Below, in pieces: positions 18,716 to 27,807 of a stretch of DNA of 64,000 nt. A program made the translations under genes and the position numbers. Within the stretch, counting starts at the first letter, position 1, and every line of letters begins with the position of its first letter. Origin of the DNA: Skermanella stibiiresistens SB22 (lineage in GTDB: Bacteria; Pseudomonadota; Alphaproteobacteria; Azospirillales; Azospirillaceae); NCBI RefSeq assembly GCF_000576635.1, contig NZ_AVFL01000019.1, forward strand, positions 1 to 64,000. The letters are read 5' to 3'. The notes beneath the pieces were generated by a model that was not told the origin of the DNA, searched no databases, and saw only the letters and a program-made list of their open reading frames with translations.

Positions 18716-19675
18716 ATGATTTCCCACCGGCAGATCGAAGCGTTTCGCGCGGTGATGCTCCATGGCACCGTTTCCGCCGCCGCCGACAGCCTCAACGTAT
18801 CGCAGCCCGCTGTCAGCCGGATCATCCGCGACCTCGAGGCCGACCTTGGATATCTGCTGTTCGAGCGGGCCAATGGGCGCGTGACGCCGTCGCTGGCCGC
18901 TTTCGACCTGCTGGACGAGGTCGAGCGCTATTTCAGCGGTATGGAGCGGATCGACCATCGGGCGCGCGAGATCGGCCGCGGCCGGCGCATGGGCCTGATC
19001 ATCGCCGCGATGCCGGCGCTGGCCCATACGCTGATCCCCGACGCCCTGGTCGGCGTGCTGGCGGCCCGGCCGGAATTGTCCGTGCGGGTGCTGGCGGTGC
19101 GGACGATCAACGTGCTCCGTCTGGTGGAAAGCCGGCAGGCGACGCTCGGACTCGTCGCCCCCGCGAATCTCGGCGAGCTGACGGCGGTGGAGATGCTGGA
19201 CGTTCCCTACCGCTGCATCCTGCCGGCGGGGCATCCGCTGGCCAGCCGCCCATTGTCCGATGGGCGCGCCATCACGCTGGAGGATCTGGCGGACTGGCCC
19301 TTCATCCGCTTCTCTGGCGATACCGTGACGGGAGACATGCTGGACCAACTGACGCGCGCCGGCCGCTTCACCGCCACCGCCCGCGTCGACACGCACCTGT
19401 CCCAGATGGTCTCGGCCTTCGTCCTGCGCGGCCTGGGCGTCGCGGTGGTGGACTCCTTCACGGCCCGCGACCACCAAGCCCGCGGCGGCGTCTCCCTCCC
19501 CGTCGATCTGGACGGCCGTCAGTTCCGCTTCGCCATCGCGATGCGCGAAAGCAGCAAACTGGACCGCACCGTCCAAGCCGTCATCGCCGAGATGGTCGCC
19601 GTGACCGCCAAGGTCGCCGGCGAGGACCAACTTGGGCTAACGGTGCCCATCCTTGACGGTCATACCCACAGGTGA
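18716..19675 (+). CDS. LysR-family regulator (OccR/NocR-like subgroup)
   Basis: A 319-residue LysR regulator: winged helix at residues 1-62 (SHRQIEAFRAVMLHGTVSAAADSLNVSQPAVSRIIRDLE, shown by its fixed spacing) and a substrate-binding domain after residue 90. The opening HRQIEAFRAVM is typical of the subgroup that includes the opine regulators OccR and NocR. It is divergent from the flavin oxidase set with a 102-bp gap, the usual arrangement for autoregulation and co-inducer control of the target operon. The co-inducer is presumably the oxidase substrate. A second member of the same subgroup lies at 44858. Confidence 0.9.
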   Translation: MISHRQIEAFRAVMLHGTVSAAADSLNVSQPAVSRIIRDLEADLGYLLFERANGRVTPSLAAFDLLDEVERYFSGMERIDHRAREIGRGRRMGLIIAAMPALAHTLIPDALVGVLAARPELSVRVLAVRTINVLRLVESRQATLGLVAPANLGELTAVEMLDVPYRCILPAGHPLASRPLSDGRAITLEDLADWPFIRFSGDTVTGDMLDQLTRAGRFTATARVDTHLSQMVSAFVLRGLGVAVVDSFTARDHQARGGVSLPVDLDGRQFRFAIAMRESSKLDRTVQAVIAEMVAVTAKVAGEDQLGLTVPILDGHTHR

Positions 19676-19683
19676 GGTGAAGC

Positions 19684-19857
19684 ATGCTGACGACCAAACG
19701 GAAGCCGGCCACCGTCGGAGAGGTCTTGACCGGAGAGTTCATGGTGCCGCTGGGTCTCACCCAAAGCGCCCTGGCCGAGGCGATGGGCGTTCAACGCGAA
19801 CACGTCGACGAGCTGTGCGACGATCGTGGGAGCGTCACCGCCGCGACCGCAGGCTAA
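19684..19857 (+). pseudogene. higA: Truncated HigA-family antitoxin remnant
   Basis: A 57-codon frame starting MLTTKRKPATVGEVLTGEFM with the HigA/XRE helix-turn-helix (LGLTQSALAEAMGVQREHVDELCDD) and then stopping at VTAATAG. Complete HigA proteins continue for 35-45 more residues (ATALMLARVF...FWLNLQ). After the stop the next bases give weak similarity at best, so the end is lost. No HigB toxin gene is next to it. It starts nine bases after the LysR stop and may be read through from that gene. It looks like a decayed toxin-antitoxin remnant. Confidence 0.75.
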
Positions 19858-19951
19858 CCGGCCCTTCTGGTGATGCGGGATGCCGGGGCCGCGATCAGCG
19901 ATCCGCTTTCCGCGATGCGCGTGATCGGCGATCCCGGCATCCCCGCTCAGA

Positions 19952-20608
19952 TCATCGCGCGGTGCCGGGTACGGGCGTGTTGAGCAGCTGCTGCTCCCAC
20001 AGGTACGCGATGCCGCTGCCGCCGGCGTGCTGCTTGATGACTTCCGTCAACGCGGCGGCTTGATCGGCCCTGGCCCAGTCGCGCTGCCATTCGGCCGCCA
20101 GCGCCAGCCAAGTCATCATGTTCGCGCCGGCGGCGATCATGCGCTGGATGGCGACCGCATGGGCTTCGACCGAAACTCCGCCGGACGCATCGGTGATCAC
20201 GGTGACATCCCAGCCTTCGCCCAGGGCCTGGATCGTCGGCATCGCGACGCACACCTCGGTCCAGAGCCCCGCGATGACCAGCTGCTTGCGACCCGTCGCC
20301 TTGACCGCGTCCACGACCTTCCGATCTTCCCAGGTGTTGATCAACGTGCGGTCGATCACTTCCTGCCCAGGGAACACATCGGTGATCTGAGGGAAGAGCA
20401 GACCGCCGCGTTCGGCGATCACGGTGGTCAGGATCGTGGGGACACCGAAGGCCTTGGCGGCTTTCGCCAAACCCGCGGTATTGTTGATCACCATCTGCGG
20501 TTCGTGACTGTTCACGTTCGCGAGCTGGTAAGGCTGGTGGTCGATCAGAACGAGGACCGAGTCCTCGGGACGAAGAAGCGAAGAAAGGCCGTTACGAAAC
20601 GTCATCAT
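19952..20608 (-). CDS. Isochorismatase-like cysteine hydrolase (YcaC-type)
   Basis: A 218-residue hydrolase of the isochorismatase superfamily, YcaC/nicotinamidase-like branch. Catalytic elements: Asp in VLVLIDHQPYQ, Lys in the GRKQLVIAGLWTEVCV region, and the nucleophile Cys in WTEVCVAMPTIQALG. The preferred start is ATG 20608 with GAGGGA four to eight bases upstream; the frame extends to 20689 but without a ribosome site. It probably hydrolyses an amide or ester of a small acid, substrate unknown. It faces a LysR gene across about 135 bp, which likely regulates it. Confidence 0.85.
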   Translation of the reverse strand: MMTFRNGLSSLLRPEDSVLVLIDHQPYQLANVNSHEPQMVINNTAGLAKAAKAFGVPTILTTVIAERGGLLFPQITDVFPGQEVIDRTLINTWEDRKVVDAVKATGRKQLVIAGLWTEVCVAMPTIQALGEGWDVTVITDASGGVSVEAHAVAIQRMIAAGANMMTWLALAAEWQRDWARADQAAALTEVIKQHAGGSGIAYLWEQQLLNTPVPGTAR

Positions 20609-20744
20609 TACATCCCTCGCCGCCATCGTGGGCGGCCTTGTTTCTTGCGGGAGACATGCGCCAGCGGCGCCATTGCCCGCCAACGACATTGCCGTTCCCT
20701 AACGGCATGCGGTAGCGTCCTTTCATGCCAAGCTGTGTCGCGGA

Positions 20745-21656
20745 ATGGGGAACGCTGGGTTGGATATCGAGGAGTTGCGGACATTCGTGGAGGTCGCCGA
20801 TGCCGGCGGGATTTCACCGGCGGCCCTTCGGCTCGGCGTGTCCAAGTCGATCGTCAGTCGTCGCCTTCTCCGGCTCGAAGCGGAACTTGGCGTCCAGCTT
20901 CTCGCGCGAACGACACGCGGGGCCGCCCTCACGGAGGCCGGGGCCACTTTCCGGGACCATGCGGCCAGGGTTTGCGCCGAGATCGACGTGGCCAAGGAAA
21001 CGATCCTGCCCGCCGGTGACCTGCGTGGCCGCTTGCGGGTCGCGGCGCCGCTGTCATTCGGCCCGACCCACTTCGCTCCCGTGCTCGCGGAAATGGCGCG
21101 ACGCCATCCCCGGCTCCAAATCCAGACCTGCTATAGTGATCGCTTCGTCGATCTGATCGCCGAGGGTTACGATTGCGCGATACGCGTGGGCTATCTACCG
21201 GACTCGAATCTGATCGCGAGACGCGTGGGTCCGATCTTCGGGAAGCTCGTCGCCAGTCCCGACTATGTCAAGGAGCATGGGTCGCCCGAGACACCGGAGG
21301 AGATCGTCGCCCATGAAGCCCTCATGCAGGGCACCGAATCCTGGCAATTCATGGATGGTGACAAGATCGTGACGGTTCGTCCGCAGGGACGCTTCAAGGC
21401 CGACAACGGCGTGGCCCTGGTCGCCGCCGCGACGGCGGGGCTCGGGATCGCGTACCTGCCCGACTGCCTCACCCATGGACATCTGGCCTCCGGGGCGCTC
21501 GTGCCGGTCATGACACGTCATCCACCACCCCCGGCGGGCGCCTATGTCGTCCGCCCGCCAGGTCAGCATCCGGCCCGGAAAATCCGGATCCTGACCGAAC
21601 TCCTGATCGAGTATTTCGACCAGCAACCGCCCTTCACTGGCGCCGGCCCCGTGTGA
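20745..21656 (+). CDS. LysR-family regulator divergent from the hydrolase
   Basis: A 303-residue LysR regulator with an N-terminal winged helix (IEELRTFVEVADAGGISPAALRLGVSKS by position 8-35, then RRLLRLEAELG) and a substrate-binding domain of the CrgA-like type (GRLRVAAPLSFGPTHFAP). TTG at 20760 would give the more usual LysR opening and is an alternative start. CrgA-type members often control nearby quinone or hydrolase genes. The divergent YcaC-like hydrolase is the natural target. Confidence 0.9.
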   Translation: MGNAGLDIEELRTFVEVADAGGISPAALRLGVSKSIVSRRLLRLEAELGVQLLARTTRGAALTEAGATFRDHAARVCAEIDVAKETILPAGDLRGRLRVAAPLSFGPTHFAPVLAEMARRHPRLQIQTCYSDRFVDLIAEGYDCAIRVGYLPDSNLIARRVGPIFGKLVASPDYVKEHGSPETPEEIVAHEALMQGTESWQFMDGDKIVTVRPQGRFKADNGVALVAAATAGLGIAYLPDCLTHGHLASGALVPVMTRHPPPPAGAYVVRPPGQHPARKIRILTELLIEYFDQQPPFTGAGPV

Positions 21657-21683
21657 GGCCGACGCCTGCGCCTGGAGCCGCGG

Positions 21684-23408
21684 TCAGCCGCGGGGACCGT
21701 AATCGACGGCCGCCGCCTCCGCAGTGATCAAGCCGTCACGGATGTCGCGTTCGATCGCCTCGCGGTCTCGCTCGGCGGGATCGCCGAAGCCGCCGGCGCC
21801 GGGGGTCTCGATGCGGATGCTCTCGCCGGTCGTCAGCACCAGATGCGTCACCTTGGAGTTCAACGATTCCTCCCGGTCGGTGCCGTGGTTGCGGTAGAGC
21901 CGGGCGGTGGCCCCGTCCTTGCCGCCGGCGACGCCGCTGGCCGCGAACTTGTGGCCGTCGGAGCGGGCCGAGAAGATCGTGCCATCGCTCAAGGCGGAGA
22001 TCTGGCGCGCGATGCCCAATCCGCCGCGATGCCGGCCGGCGCCGCCGGAGCCTTCGACCAGGGCGTATTCGTCGACGGACAGCGGGTACTCGTTCTCCAG
22101 CGCCTCGACCGGCAGGTTCGAGGTGTTGGTCACGTGGACGTGGATGGCGCTCATGCCGTCCATCTGGCTGGAGGCCGGGCCGCCGCCGCCCAGCGTCTCC
22201 AGATAGACATAGGTGCCCTCGCGCCGGGCGTGCCGCGCCGAGAAGACGATGGTCGGCAGGTCGTCGTTGCCCGACGACAGCGCCTTGTCCTCGGACAGGA
22301 TCTCGCGGAAGGCGCCGAAGATCGCGCGCGCCGCCTTCTGGCAGGTGATGCTTCGGGCACCGACGGCGGCGGGGAACTGGGCGTTGACGATCAGCCCCTT
22401 GTCCGCCCGGATGTCGATCGACCGCATCATGCCCTCGTTCGGCATCAGCCGCGGATCGAGCAGGGCGCGTGTGGCGTAGAAGACGGTCGCCTCCAGCGCG
22501 CTGGTCGTGACGTTCAGCGCCCCCCTGGCCTGGGGGCCGGTGCCGTCGAAATCGACCACCAGGGTGCCGTTCTCGACCCAGACCGTCGCCTTGATCGGCA
22601 CGGGATCGCCACCCGAGCCGTCGTCGTCCAGATGGCAGGTGAAGCTTCCCCGCTTGCCTTCCAGTTCGGCGATCCGGCGCTGCAGGCGGATCGCGGTGTA
22701 GCTCAGCACATCCTCGATCGCTTGGGTGACGGCGTCCAGGCCCATCCGGCGGACGAGGTCGTCCAAAGCCTGGATGCCGCGCTGGTTGGTGGCGATCTGG
22801 ACCTTGAGGTCCAGGATGCGCTCCTCCGGCTCCCGCGTGTTCTGGGCGATGAAGTACAGCATCTCCTCGTCGATCGCACCACCCTTCATGACCTTGAGCG
22901 GCGGGATGCGGATGCCCTCCTCGAACACGGTGCGGGCGCCGGCCGAGATCGAGCCCGGCACGCTGCCGCCCACGTCGGAGTGGTGGGCGATGTTGGCCGC
23001 GAAGAACCGGACCTCGCCGTCCGCGAACATTGGCGTCACGATCGAGATGTCCGGCATGTGCGTGCCGCCGGCCAGGTACGGATCGTTGCTGATATAGGCC
23101 TCGCCCGGATTCATCGTCTCGACCGGGAAGCGCTCCAGCACGGCGCGGACGCTGCCACGCAGCGATCCCAGGTGGATCGGGATGTGCGAGGCCTGCGCCA
23201 CCAGGCGGCCGGCGCGGTCGAACAGGCCGACCGAGCAGTCGCGCCGCTCTTTGATGTTGGTCGAGAAGGACGACCGGATCAGCGTGTTGCCCATCTCCTC
23301 GGTGATGGTCAGCAGGCGGTTGGTGAAGACCTCCATGCCGATCGGATCGGCGATCCTGCTGTTTTGGGTGGCGTTGTTCCGATTGGCCGTGCCCTGGGAA
23401 CCGGTCAT
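21684..23408 (-). CDS. hyuB: Hydantoinase B/oxoprolinase-family subunit
   Basis: A 574-residue HyuB-family protein, the partner of HyuA in ATP-dependent N-methylhydantoinases, 5-oxoprolinases and acetone carboxylases. Family segments: DPIGMEVFTNRLLTITEEMG near the N terminus, ERRDCSVGLFD, NDPYLAGGTHMPDI (metal-binding), and GGGGPASSQMDGMSAIH. The start overlaps the HyuA stop by four bases. Together they would open a cyclic amide or carboxylate a substrate with ATP. The short length matches hydantoinase rather than acetone carboxylase beta/alpha subunits. Confidence 0.92.
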   Translation of the reverse strand: MTGSQGTANRNNATQNSRIADPIGMEVFTNRLLTITEEMGNTLIRSSFSTNIKERRDCSVGLFDRAGRLVAQASHIPIHLGSLRGSVRAVLERFPVETMNPGEAYISNDPYLAGGTHMPDISIVTPMFADGEVRFFAANIAHHSDVGGSVPGSISAGARTVFEEGIRIPPLKVMKGGAIDEEMLYFIAQNTREPEERILDLKVQIATNQRGIQALDDLVRRMGLDAVTQAIEDVLSYTAIRLQRRIAELEGKRGSFTCHLDDDGSGGDPVPIKATVWVENGTLVVDFDGTGPQARGALNVTTSALEATVFYATRALLDPRLMPNEGMMRSIDIRADKGLIVNAQFPAAVGARSITCQKAARAIFGAFREILSEDKALSSGNDDLPTIVFSARHARREGTYVYLETLGGGGPASSQMDGMSAIHVHVTNTSNLPVEALENEYPLSVDEYALVEGSGGAGRHRGGLGIARQISALSDGTIFSARSDGHKFAASGVAGGKDGATARLYRNHGTDREESLNSKVTHLVLTTGESIRIETPGAGGFGDPAERDREAIERDIRDGLITAEAAAVDYGPRG

Positions 23409-25462
23409 TGCTTGCCTCCGACGATGGAGATGATGATGTTGCCGTTGCGGTCGAGCTGGAAGCGCGTGTCCGGCGGGATGACGGTGGTGGAACTCATCTC
23501 CTCCACGATCGCCGGGCCGGAAACCATCGTCTCCAGGGGCATCTTGCCGCGCTCGTAGACCGGGGTGTCGATCCTGCCGGTGTCGGCGTTGAACCACACA
23601 GTCCTATGCTCGATCAGCGAGCCTTCCAGCGTGCTGCCGGACGGTGCCCGAAAGTCGTCATAGGGCTTGGCGACCAGACCCACCGCCTTGGTCCGGCAAT
23701 TGACGATCTCGACCGTGCGGCCGGGAATGTCATAGCCGTACTCGGTCTTGTGGGCGGCGGCGAAGCGCTCCAGGAACGTCTCCAGGGCCATGGCCTCGCC
23801 GGCCGGCACCTCGACGCTGACCTCGAAGTTCTGGCCCTCGTAGCGGGCGTCGACCTGCTGCTGGAACCGGCGCATCTCCGGTGCCACCTTCTCGCCGTCC
23901 AGCCAGCCGTCGCCCTCGGCCCGCATGTCCTCGAAGAACCCGCCGACAGAGTCCCAGACCTCCGCGCTGGCGGCGGCGATGCGGGTGCGGACGAAGTCCA
24001 GGCTGACATCCGACAGCAGGATGCCGCGGGCGCACATGGTGCCCGGCTCGCGCGGCACGATGACGGTGGGAACACCGCATTCCGCCGCGACCTCGCAGGC
24101 GTGCAGCGGGCCGGCCCCGCCGAACGCCATCAGGGCGAACTTGGACAGGTCGAAACCGCGCTCGGTCGAGACGGAGCGGATCGCCCGGCCCATGTTGGCG
24201 TTGGCGATGCGGAGGATGCCGGAGGCGACCTCCTCGACCGACAGGCCCAAGGGGATCGCCAGCTTGTCCTCGATCACCCGGCGGGCCGCCGCCTCGTCCA
24301 CCGGCAGCTTGCCGCGCAGCAGCGTTTTGGGGTTCAGCCGGTGCAGCACGATGTTGGCGTCGGTCGCCGTCGGCAGGGTACCGCCGCGGCCATAGGCGAC
24401 CGGCCCGGGGACCGCGCCGGCGCTGAACGGCCCCACCTTCATGGCTCCGGCGTCGTCCAGCCAGGCGATGCTGCCGCCGCCGGCGCCGATCACATGGATG
24501 TCGACCATCGGGATCTTGACCGGATAGTCCGCCACCGTCCGGCTGGAGGTGAACTGCGGCCGGCTTCCGGCGATCAGCGACACGTCGGTGCTGGTGCCAC
24601 CGACGTCGAAGGTGATGACCTCGCCGAACCCCGCTTCCCGCGCCACCATGGCGCCGCCGACCACACCGGCCGCCGGGCCCGACAAGCAGGTCCGCACGGG
24701 GTATTGGCGGACGGTCGGGATCGACATCAGCCCGCCGTTGGAATGGATGGTGTAGGGTGTTACGGGCATGCCCAACTCGCGCACGCCGTTGGATAGCCGG
24801 TCCAGGTAGGTCTGCATGCGCGGGCCGGCATAGGCGTTGAGGACGGTCGTGGACAACCGCTCGAACTCGCGGAACTCCGGCAGCAGGTCGGACGACGCGG
24901 TGACGTAGATGTCGGGCGCCGCCGCCCGGACGCGGTCGCGGACCAGCGTCTCGTGCTCCGGATTGCGGTATGCGTGCAGGAAGCAGATCGCCACCGCCTT
25001 GACGCCGGCCGCCTTGATCCGCTCGATCACCGCGTCGACTTGGTCCAGCGCCACCGGCCGCTTGACGGCGCCGTCGGCGCCGATCCGCTCCTCGACCTCG
25101 AAACGCAGCGCGCGCGGCACCAGCGGGGCCGGCTTGACGTCGCGGTAGTCATAGAGGTTGGGCCGCGTCTGGCGGCCGATCTCCAGCACGTCGCGGAAGC
25201 CCTTGGTCGTGATCAGGGCGGTGGGAACGCCCTTCCGCTCGATGATCAGGTTGGTGGCGACGGTCGTGCCGTGACCGACGAAGCCAACTTCGTTCGGCGC
25301 GATGTCGAACTGGTCGAGCAACTGGCTGATCCCGACGCGGATCGCCTCCGACGGGTCGGACGGGGTGGACGAGACCTTGTGGAAGGACACCTCGCCCGAC
25401 CGCTGATCCAGCACGGTGAAGTCGGTGAAGGTGCCACCGACGTCGACGCCAATTCGATACAT
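23405..25462 (-). CDS. hyuA: Hydantoinase A/oxoprolinase-family subunit
   Basis: A 685-residue ATP-binding subunit of the hydantoinase/oxoprolinase family. It starts MYRIGVDVGGTFTDF (phosphate-1 motif of the ASKHA fold), then GHGTTVATNLIIERKG and ITFDVGGTSTDVSLI (phosphate-2 region). GGGSIAW with the following aspartates belongs to the active site. A longer frame to 25525 is rejected because the family begins at MYRIG, which has GGGAG upstream. It is translationally coupled to hyuB and divergent from a LysR gene. The likely substrate is a hydantoin or 5-oxoproline-like ring. Confidence 0.93.
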   Translation of the reverse strand: MYRIGVDVGGTFTDFTVLDQRSGEVSFHKVSSTPSDPSEAIRVGISQLLDQFDIAPNEVGFVGHGTTVATNLIIERKGVPTALITTKGFRDVLEIGRQTRPNLYDYRDVKPAPLVPRALRFEVEERIGADGAVKRPVALDQVDAVIERIKAAGVKAVAICFLHAYRNPEHETLVRDRVRAAAPDIYVTASSDLLPEFREFERLSTTVLNAYAGPRMQTYLDRLSNGVRELGMPVTPYTIHSNGGLMSIPTVRQYPVRTCLSGPAAGVVGGAMVAREAGFGEVITFDVGGTSTDVSLIAGSRPQFTSSRTVADYPVKIPMVDIHVIGAGGGSIAWLDDAGAMKVGPFSAGAVPGPVAYGRGGTLPTATDANIVLHRLNPKTLLRGKLPVDEAAARRVIEDKLAIPLGLSVEEVASGILRIANANMGRAIRSVSTERGFDLSKFALMAFGGAGPLHACEVAAECGVPTVIVPREPGTMCARGILLSDVSLDFVRTRIAAASAEVWDSVGGFFEDMRAEGDGWLDGEKVAPEMRRFQQQVDARYEGQNFEVSVEVPAGEAMALETFLERFAAAHKTEYGYDIPGRTVEIVNCRTKAVGLVAKPYDDFRAPSGSTLEGSLIEHRTVWFNADTGRIDTPVYERGKMPLETMVSGPAIVEEMSSTTVIPPDTRFQLDRNGNIIISIVGGKQ

Positions 25463-25547
25463 GAAGCGCTCCCAAGGTATTCCGATCCGCCGGGAGCCTA
25501 GGCGGCCGGCAGGTATCTCGGCCAATGGTCATTTCCGATGGTCTTTG

Positions 25548-25562
25548 ATAAGCAGGGCTTAT
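25548..25562. promoter_or_regulatory. Candidate LysR operator between hyuA and lysR
   Basis: Perfect inverted repeat ATAAGC-AGG-GCTTAT in the 154-bp divergent gap, 86 bases upstream of hyuA and 55 upstream of the LysR start. It fits the T-N11-A symmetry of LysR recognition sites. Assignment rests on symmetry and position. Confidence 0.5.
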
Positions 25563-25616
25563 GATGACCGTCCAAGCGCATCGCCCGGCGGTCAGGTGCA
25601 GGTGTGGGACACGGGT

Positions 25617-26498
25617 ATGGATCTGGTTCATCTCAGGGCGTTCGCGACCGTCGCCCGGTTCTCCAACTTCACGCGCGCCGCCGAGCGGCTGAACCTGAGC
25701 CAGCCGGCGGTCAGCGGCCAGATCCGCGCGCTGGAACAGGAGTTGGGCGCCGACCTGTTCATCCGGGATGGCAAGAAGATCCGCCTGTCCGACGCCGGCG
25801 CCCAACTGCTCGGCCCGGCGGAGGAGGTGCTGGCGGCCATGTCCGGCTTCCTGGAGAAGGGCAGGGCGGTGGTCGCGGCCCCGCCGTCGCGGGTGCGGTT
25901 GGGAATCATCGTCGGCGCCGACCTGATGCGGACGGGCGGCATCCTGACCCGGATCCACCAGGAGGCGCCCAGCATCAGGGTGGACGTCCAGCAGGGCCTA
26001 TCGGGCTGGGTCACCACCAGCGTGCGGGCGGGGACGCTCGACGCCGGCTTCTTCCTGGGACCCAACCTGCCGTCCGACGCCGACGCCGTGGAACTGGCCC
26101 GCATCACCTATCTGGTGACGCTGCCGGCCGCGTGGCGCGACCGGGTGGAGGGGGCGGACTGGACCGACATCGCGCGGCTGCCGTGGATCTGGACGCCGGA
26201 GAACGGCTCCTACCCGCACATCGTCAGGGACATGTTCGCCCAGCGCAACCTGTCCCTGACCCACATCACCGAGGCCGACCGCGAGGAGACCATCGTCACG
26301 CTGGTGGCCTCGGGGGTCGGCGCCTGCATCCTCCGCGAGGAGGTCGCGCGCAAGGTCGCGGACGACCACAGGGTGGTCATCTGGGAGAAGGGCCGGCGCG
26401 AGGTGCCGCTCTATCTGGTGACGAAGCGGCGCGACCGTCCCGATCCCGCCGTGGAGATCCTGCGCCACGCGGTGCTGGCGGAATGGGGCCTCGCCTGA
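25617..26498 (+). CDS. LysR-family regulator of the hydantoinase genes
   Basis: A 293-residue LysR protein starting MDLVHLRAFATVARFSNF, with helix-turn-helix RLNLSQPAVSGQIRALEQELG and a substrate-binding domain from about residue 88 (SRVRLGIIVGADL). The frame is open upstream to 25416 but that part overlaps hyuA on the other strand. It faces hyuAB across an inverted repeat, so it is presumed to regulate them. Confidence 0.92.
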   Translation: MDLVHLRAFATVARFSNFTRAAERLNLSQPAVSGQIRALEQELGADLFIRDGKKIRLSDAGAQLLGPAEEVLAAMSGFLEKGRAVVAAPPSRVRLGIIVGADLMRTGGILTRIHQEAPSIRVDVQQGLSGWVTTSVRAGTLDAGFFLGPNLPSDADAVELARITYLVTLPAAWRDRVEGADWTDIARLPWIWTPENGSYPHIVRDMFAQRNLSLTHITEADREETIVTLVASGVGACILREEVARKVADDHRVVIWEKGRREVPLYLVTKRRDRPDPAVEILRHAVLAEWGLA

Positions 26499-26714
26499 CC
26501 GGCGGGTTCCCCCAGCGGCTTCCAAGCAGAAGCTGTCGCCGGTGGAATGTTAATGAAGAGAAAAAACCGATACCACCCCTTGCGCCAAGAGAAACCACCT
26601 CCATCTCATGCGTTGTTTCAGTCCGGGCCCCTCTGGCGACCCCTCCCGGGTCGTGATGTCGGACGTGACGCGGCGGCTTGATCCAAGGCCGTCGTCGTCC
26701 TCGCAGAGGTTGAC

Positions 26715-27722
26715 ATGGAACTCCTCACGGAATTTTTTCTTCACCCCTTCCTGGGCAAGCCGACCTGGGTCTGGCTGCTGTTCCTCGGCGTCGTGACGGC
26801 CCTGCTGGCCTTCGACCTTGGCGTCCTCAACAAGAAGGATCACGAGATCGGCGTCGGCGAGAGCCTTTGGCTTTCCGCCTTCTACATCGCCATCGCCGCC
26901 GCGTTCGGCGGCTGGGTCTGGTGGTATCTGGGCCCCACCCCCGGCATGCAGTACTTCACCGGCTTCGCGCTGGAGAAGGCGCTGGCGATGGACAACGTCT
27001 TCGTCATCAGCCTGATCTTCAGCTACTTCGCGGTGCCGCGCCTCTACCAGCACCGGGTGCTGTTCTGGGGTATCCTGGGCGTCATCGTGCTGCGCGCCAT
27101 CATGATCGGCCTGGGCGCGGCGCTGGTCACCGAATTCTCGTGGCTGCTCTACATCTTCGGCGCCTTCCTGATCGCCACCGGCATCAAGATGCTGGTGATC
27201 GGCGACAGCATGCCCGCGGTCGAGGACAACCCGATGCTGCGCTTCCTGCGCCGGCACCTGCGGGTGACGTCCGAGCTTCACGGCAACCGCTTCTGGGTGA
27301 CGCTGCCCGACCCCTCGACCGGCAAGCTGGCCCGTCACGCGACGCCGCTGCTGCTGGCCCTGATGATGGTCGAATTCGCCGACCTGGTCTTCGCCGTCGA
27401 CAGCGTGCCGGCGATCCTCGCCATCACCACCGACCCGTTCATCGTCTACACGTCGAACATCTTCGCCATCCTGGGTCTGCGCGCCCTCTACTTCGCGCTG
27501 GCGGCGATGGTCCACCGGTTCAAGTATCTCAAGATCGCGTTGGCGGCGGTGCTGATCTTCATCGGCGGCAAGATCTTCTGGAACCAGTTCTACGGCAAGC
27601 TCGACCCCGCCATCTCGCTGTCGGTGACCTTCGGCCTGCTGACCGCGGGCGTGCTCTTCTCGCTGTGGAAGACCCACCGCGAGCCGGCCCTGCCGGCGGG
27701 CCCCCGCGAGGCCGACGGCTAA
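26715..27722 (+). CDS. TerC/Alx-family integral membrane protein
   Basis: A 335-residue TerC-family protein with about nine helices. The family's conserved acidic helix motifs are present: LAFDLGVLNKK, FALEKALAMDNVFVISLIF and MMVEFADLVFAVDSVPAI. These match the Alx/TerC branch that exports Mn2+ or protects exported metalloenzymes in other bacteria. Upstream 216 bases hold no pattern I could match to the Mn2+-sensing yybP-ykoY riboswitch that controls alx in E. coli. It ends at a strong bidirectional hairpin. Confidence 0.92.
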   Translation: MELLTEFFLHPFLGKPTWVWLLFLGVVTALLAFDLGVLNKKDHEIGVGESLWLSAFYIAIAAAFGGWVWWYLGPTPGMQYFTGFALEKALAMDNVFVISLIFSYFAVPRLYQHRVLFWGILGVIVLRAIMIGLGAALVTEFSWLLYIFGAFLIATGIKMLVIGDSMPAVEDNPMLRFLRRHLRVTSELHGNRFWVTLPDPSTGKLARHATPLLLALMMVEFADLVFAVDSVPAILAITTDPFIVYTSNIFAILGLRALYFALAAMVHRFKYLKIALAAVLIFIGGKIFWNQFYGKLDPAISLSVTFGLLTAGVLFSLWKTHREPALPAGPREADG

Positions 27723-27743
27723 CCAGGGCTTGGCGTCGTTGAC

Positions 27744-27776
27744 GGGGGAGGCCGCCGGATTTCGGCGGCCTCCCCC
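27744..27776. terminator. Bidirectional hairpin between terC and acetolactate synthase gene
   Basis: Perfect 14-bp stem (GGGGGAGGCCGCCG with its complement at 27763-27776) around a five-base loop, lying between two convergent genes. There is no clear T-run on either side, so it may act as a bidirectional or Rho-assisted terminator. Confidence 0.7.
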
Positions 27777-27807
27777 TCCGCTTTCACGGCCGCCGAACGA
27801 GTTCGTC

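Noticed and set aside
19858-19951. Continuation of the HigA protein past its stop
   Set aside because: The bases after the stop give only weak, non-collinear similarity, so a simple one-base frameshift does not restore the family sequence.
26499-26714. Possible Mn2+ riboswitch (yybP-ykoY) upstream of the TerC gene
   Set aside because: E. coli alx has one, but I could not match its conserved loops here. The GC-rich stretch is compatible with ordinary leader structure.
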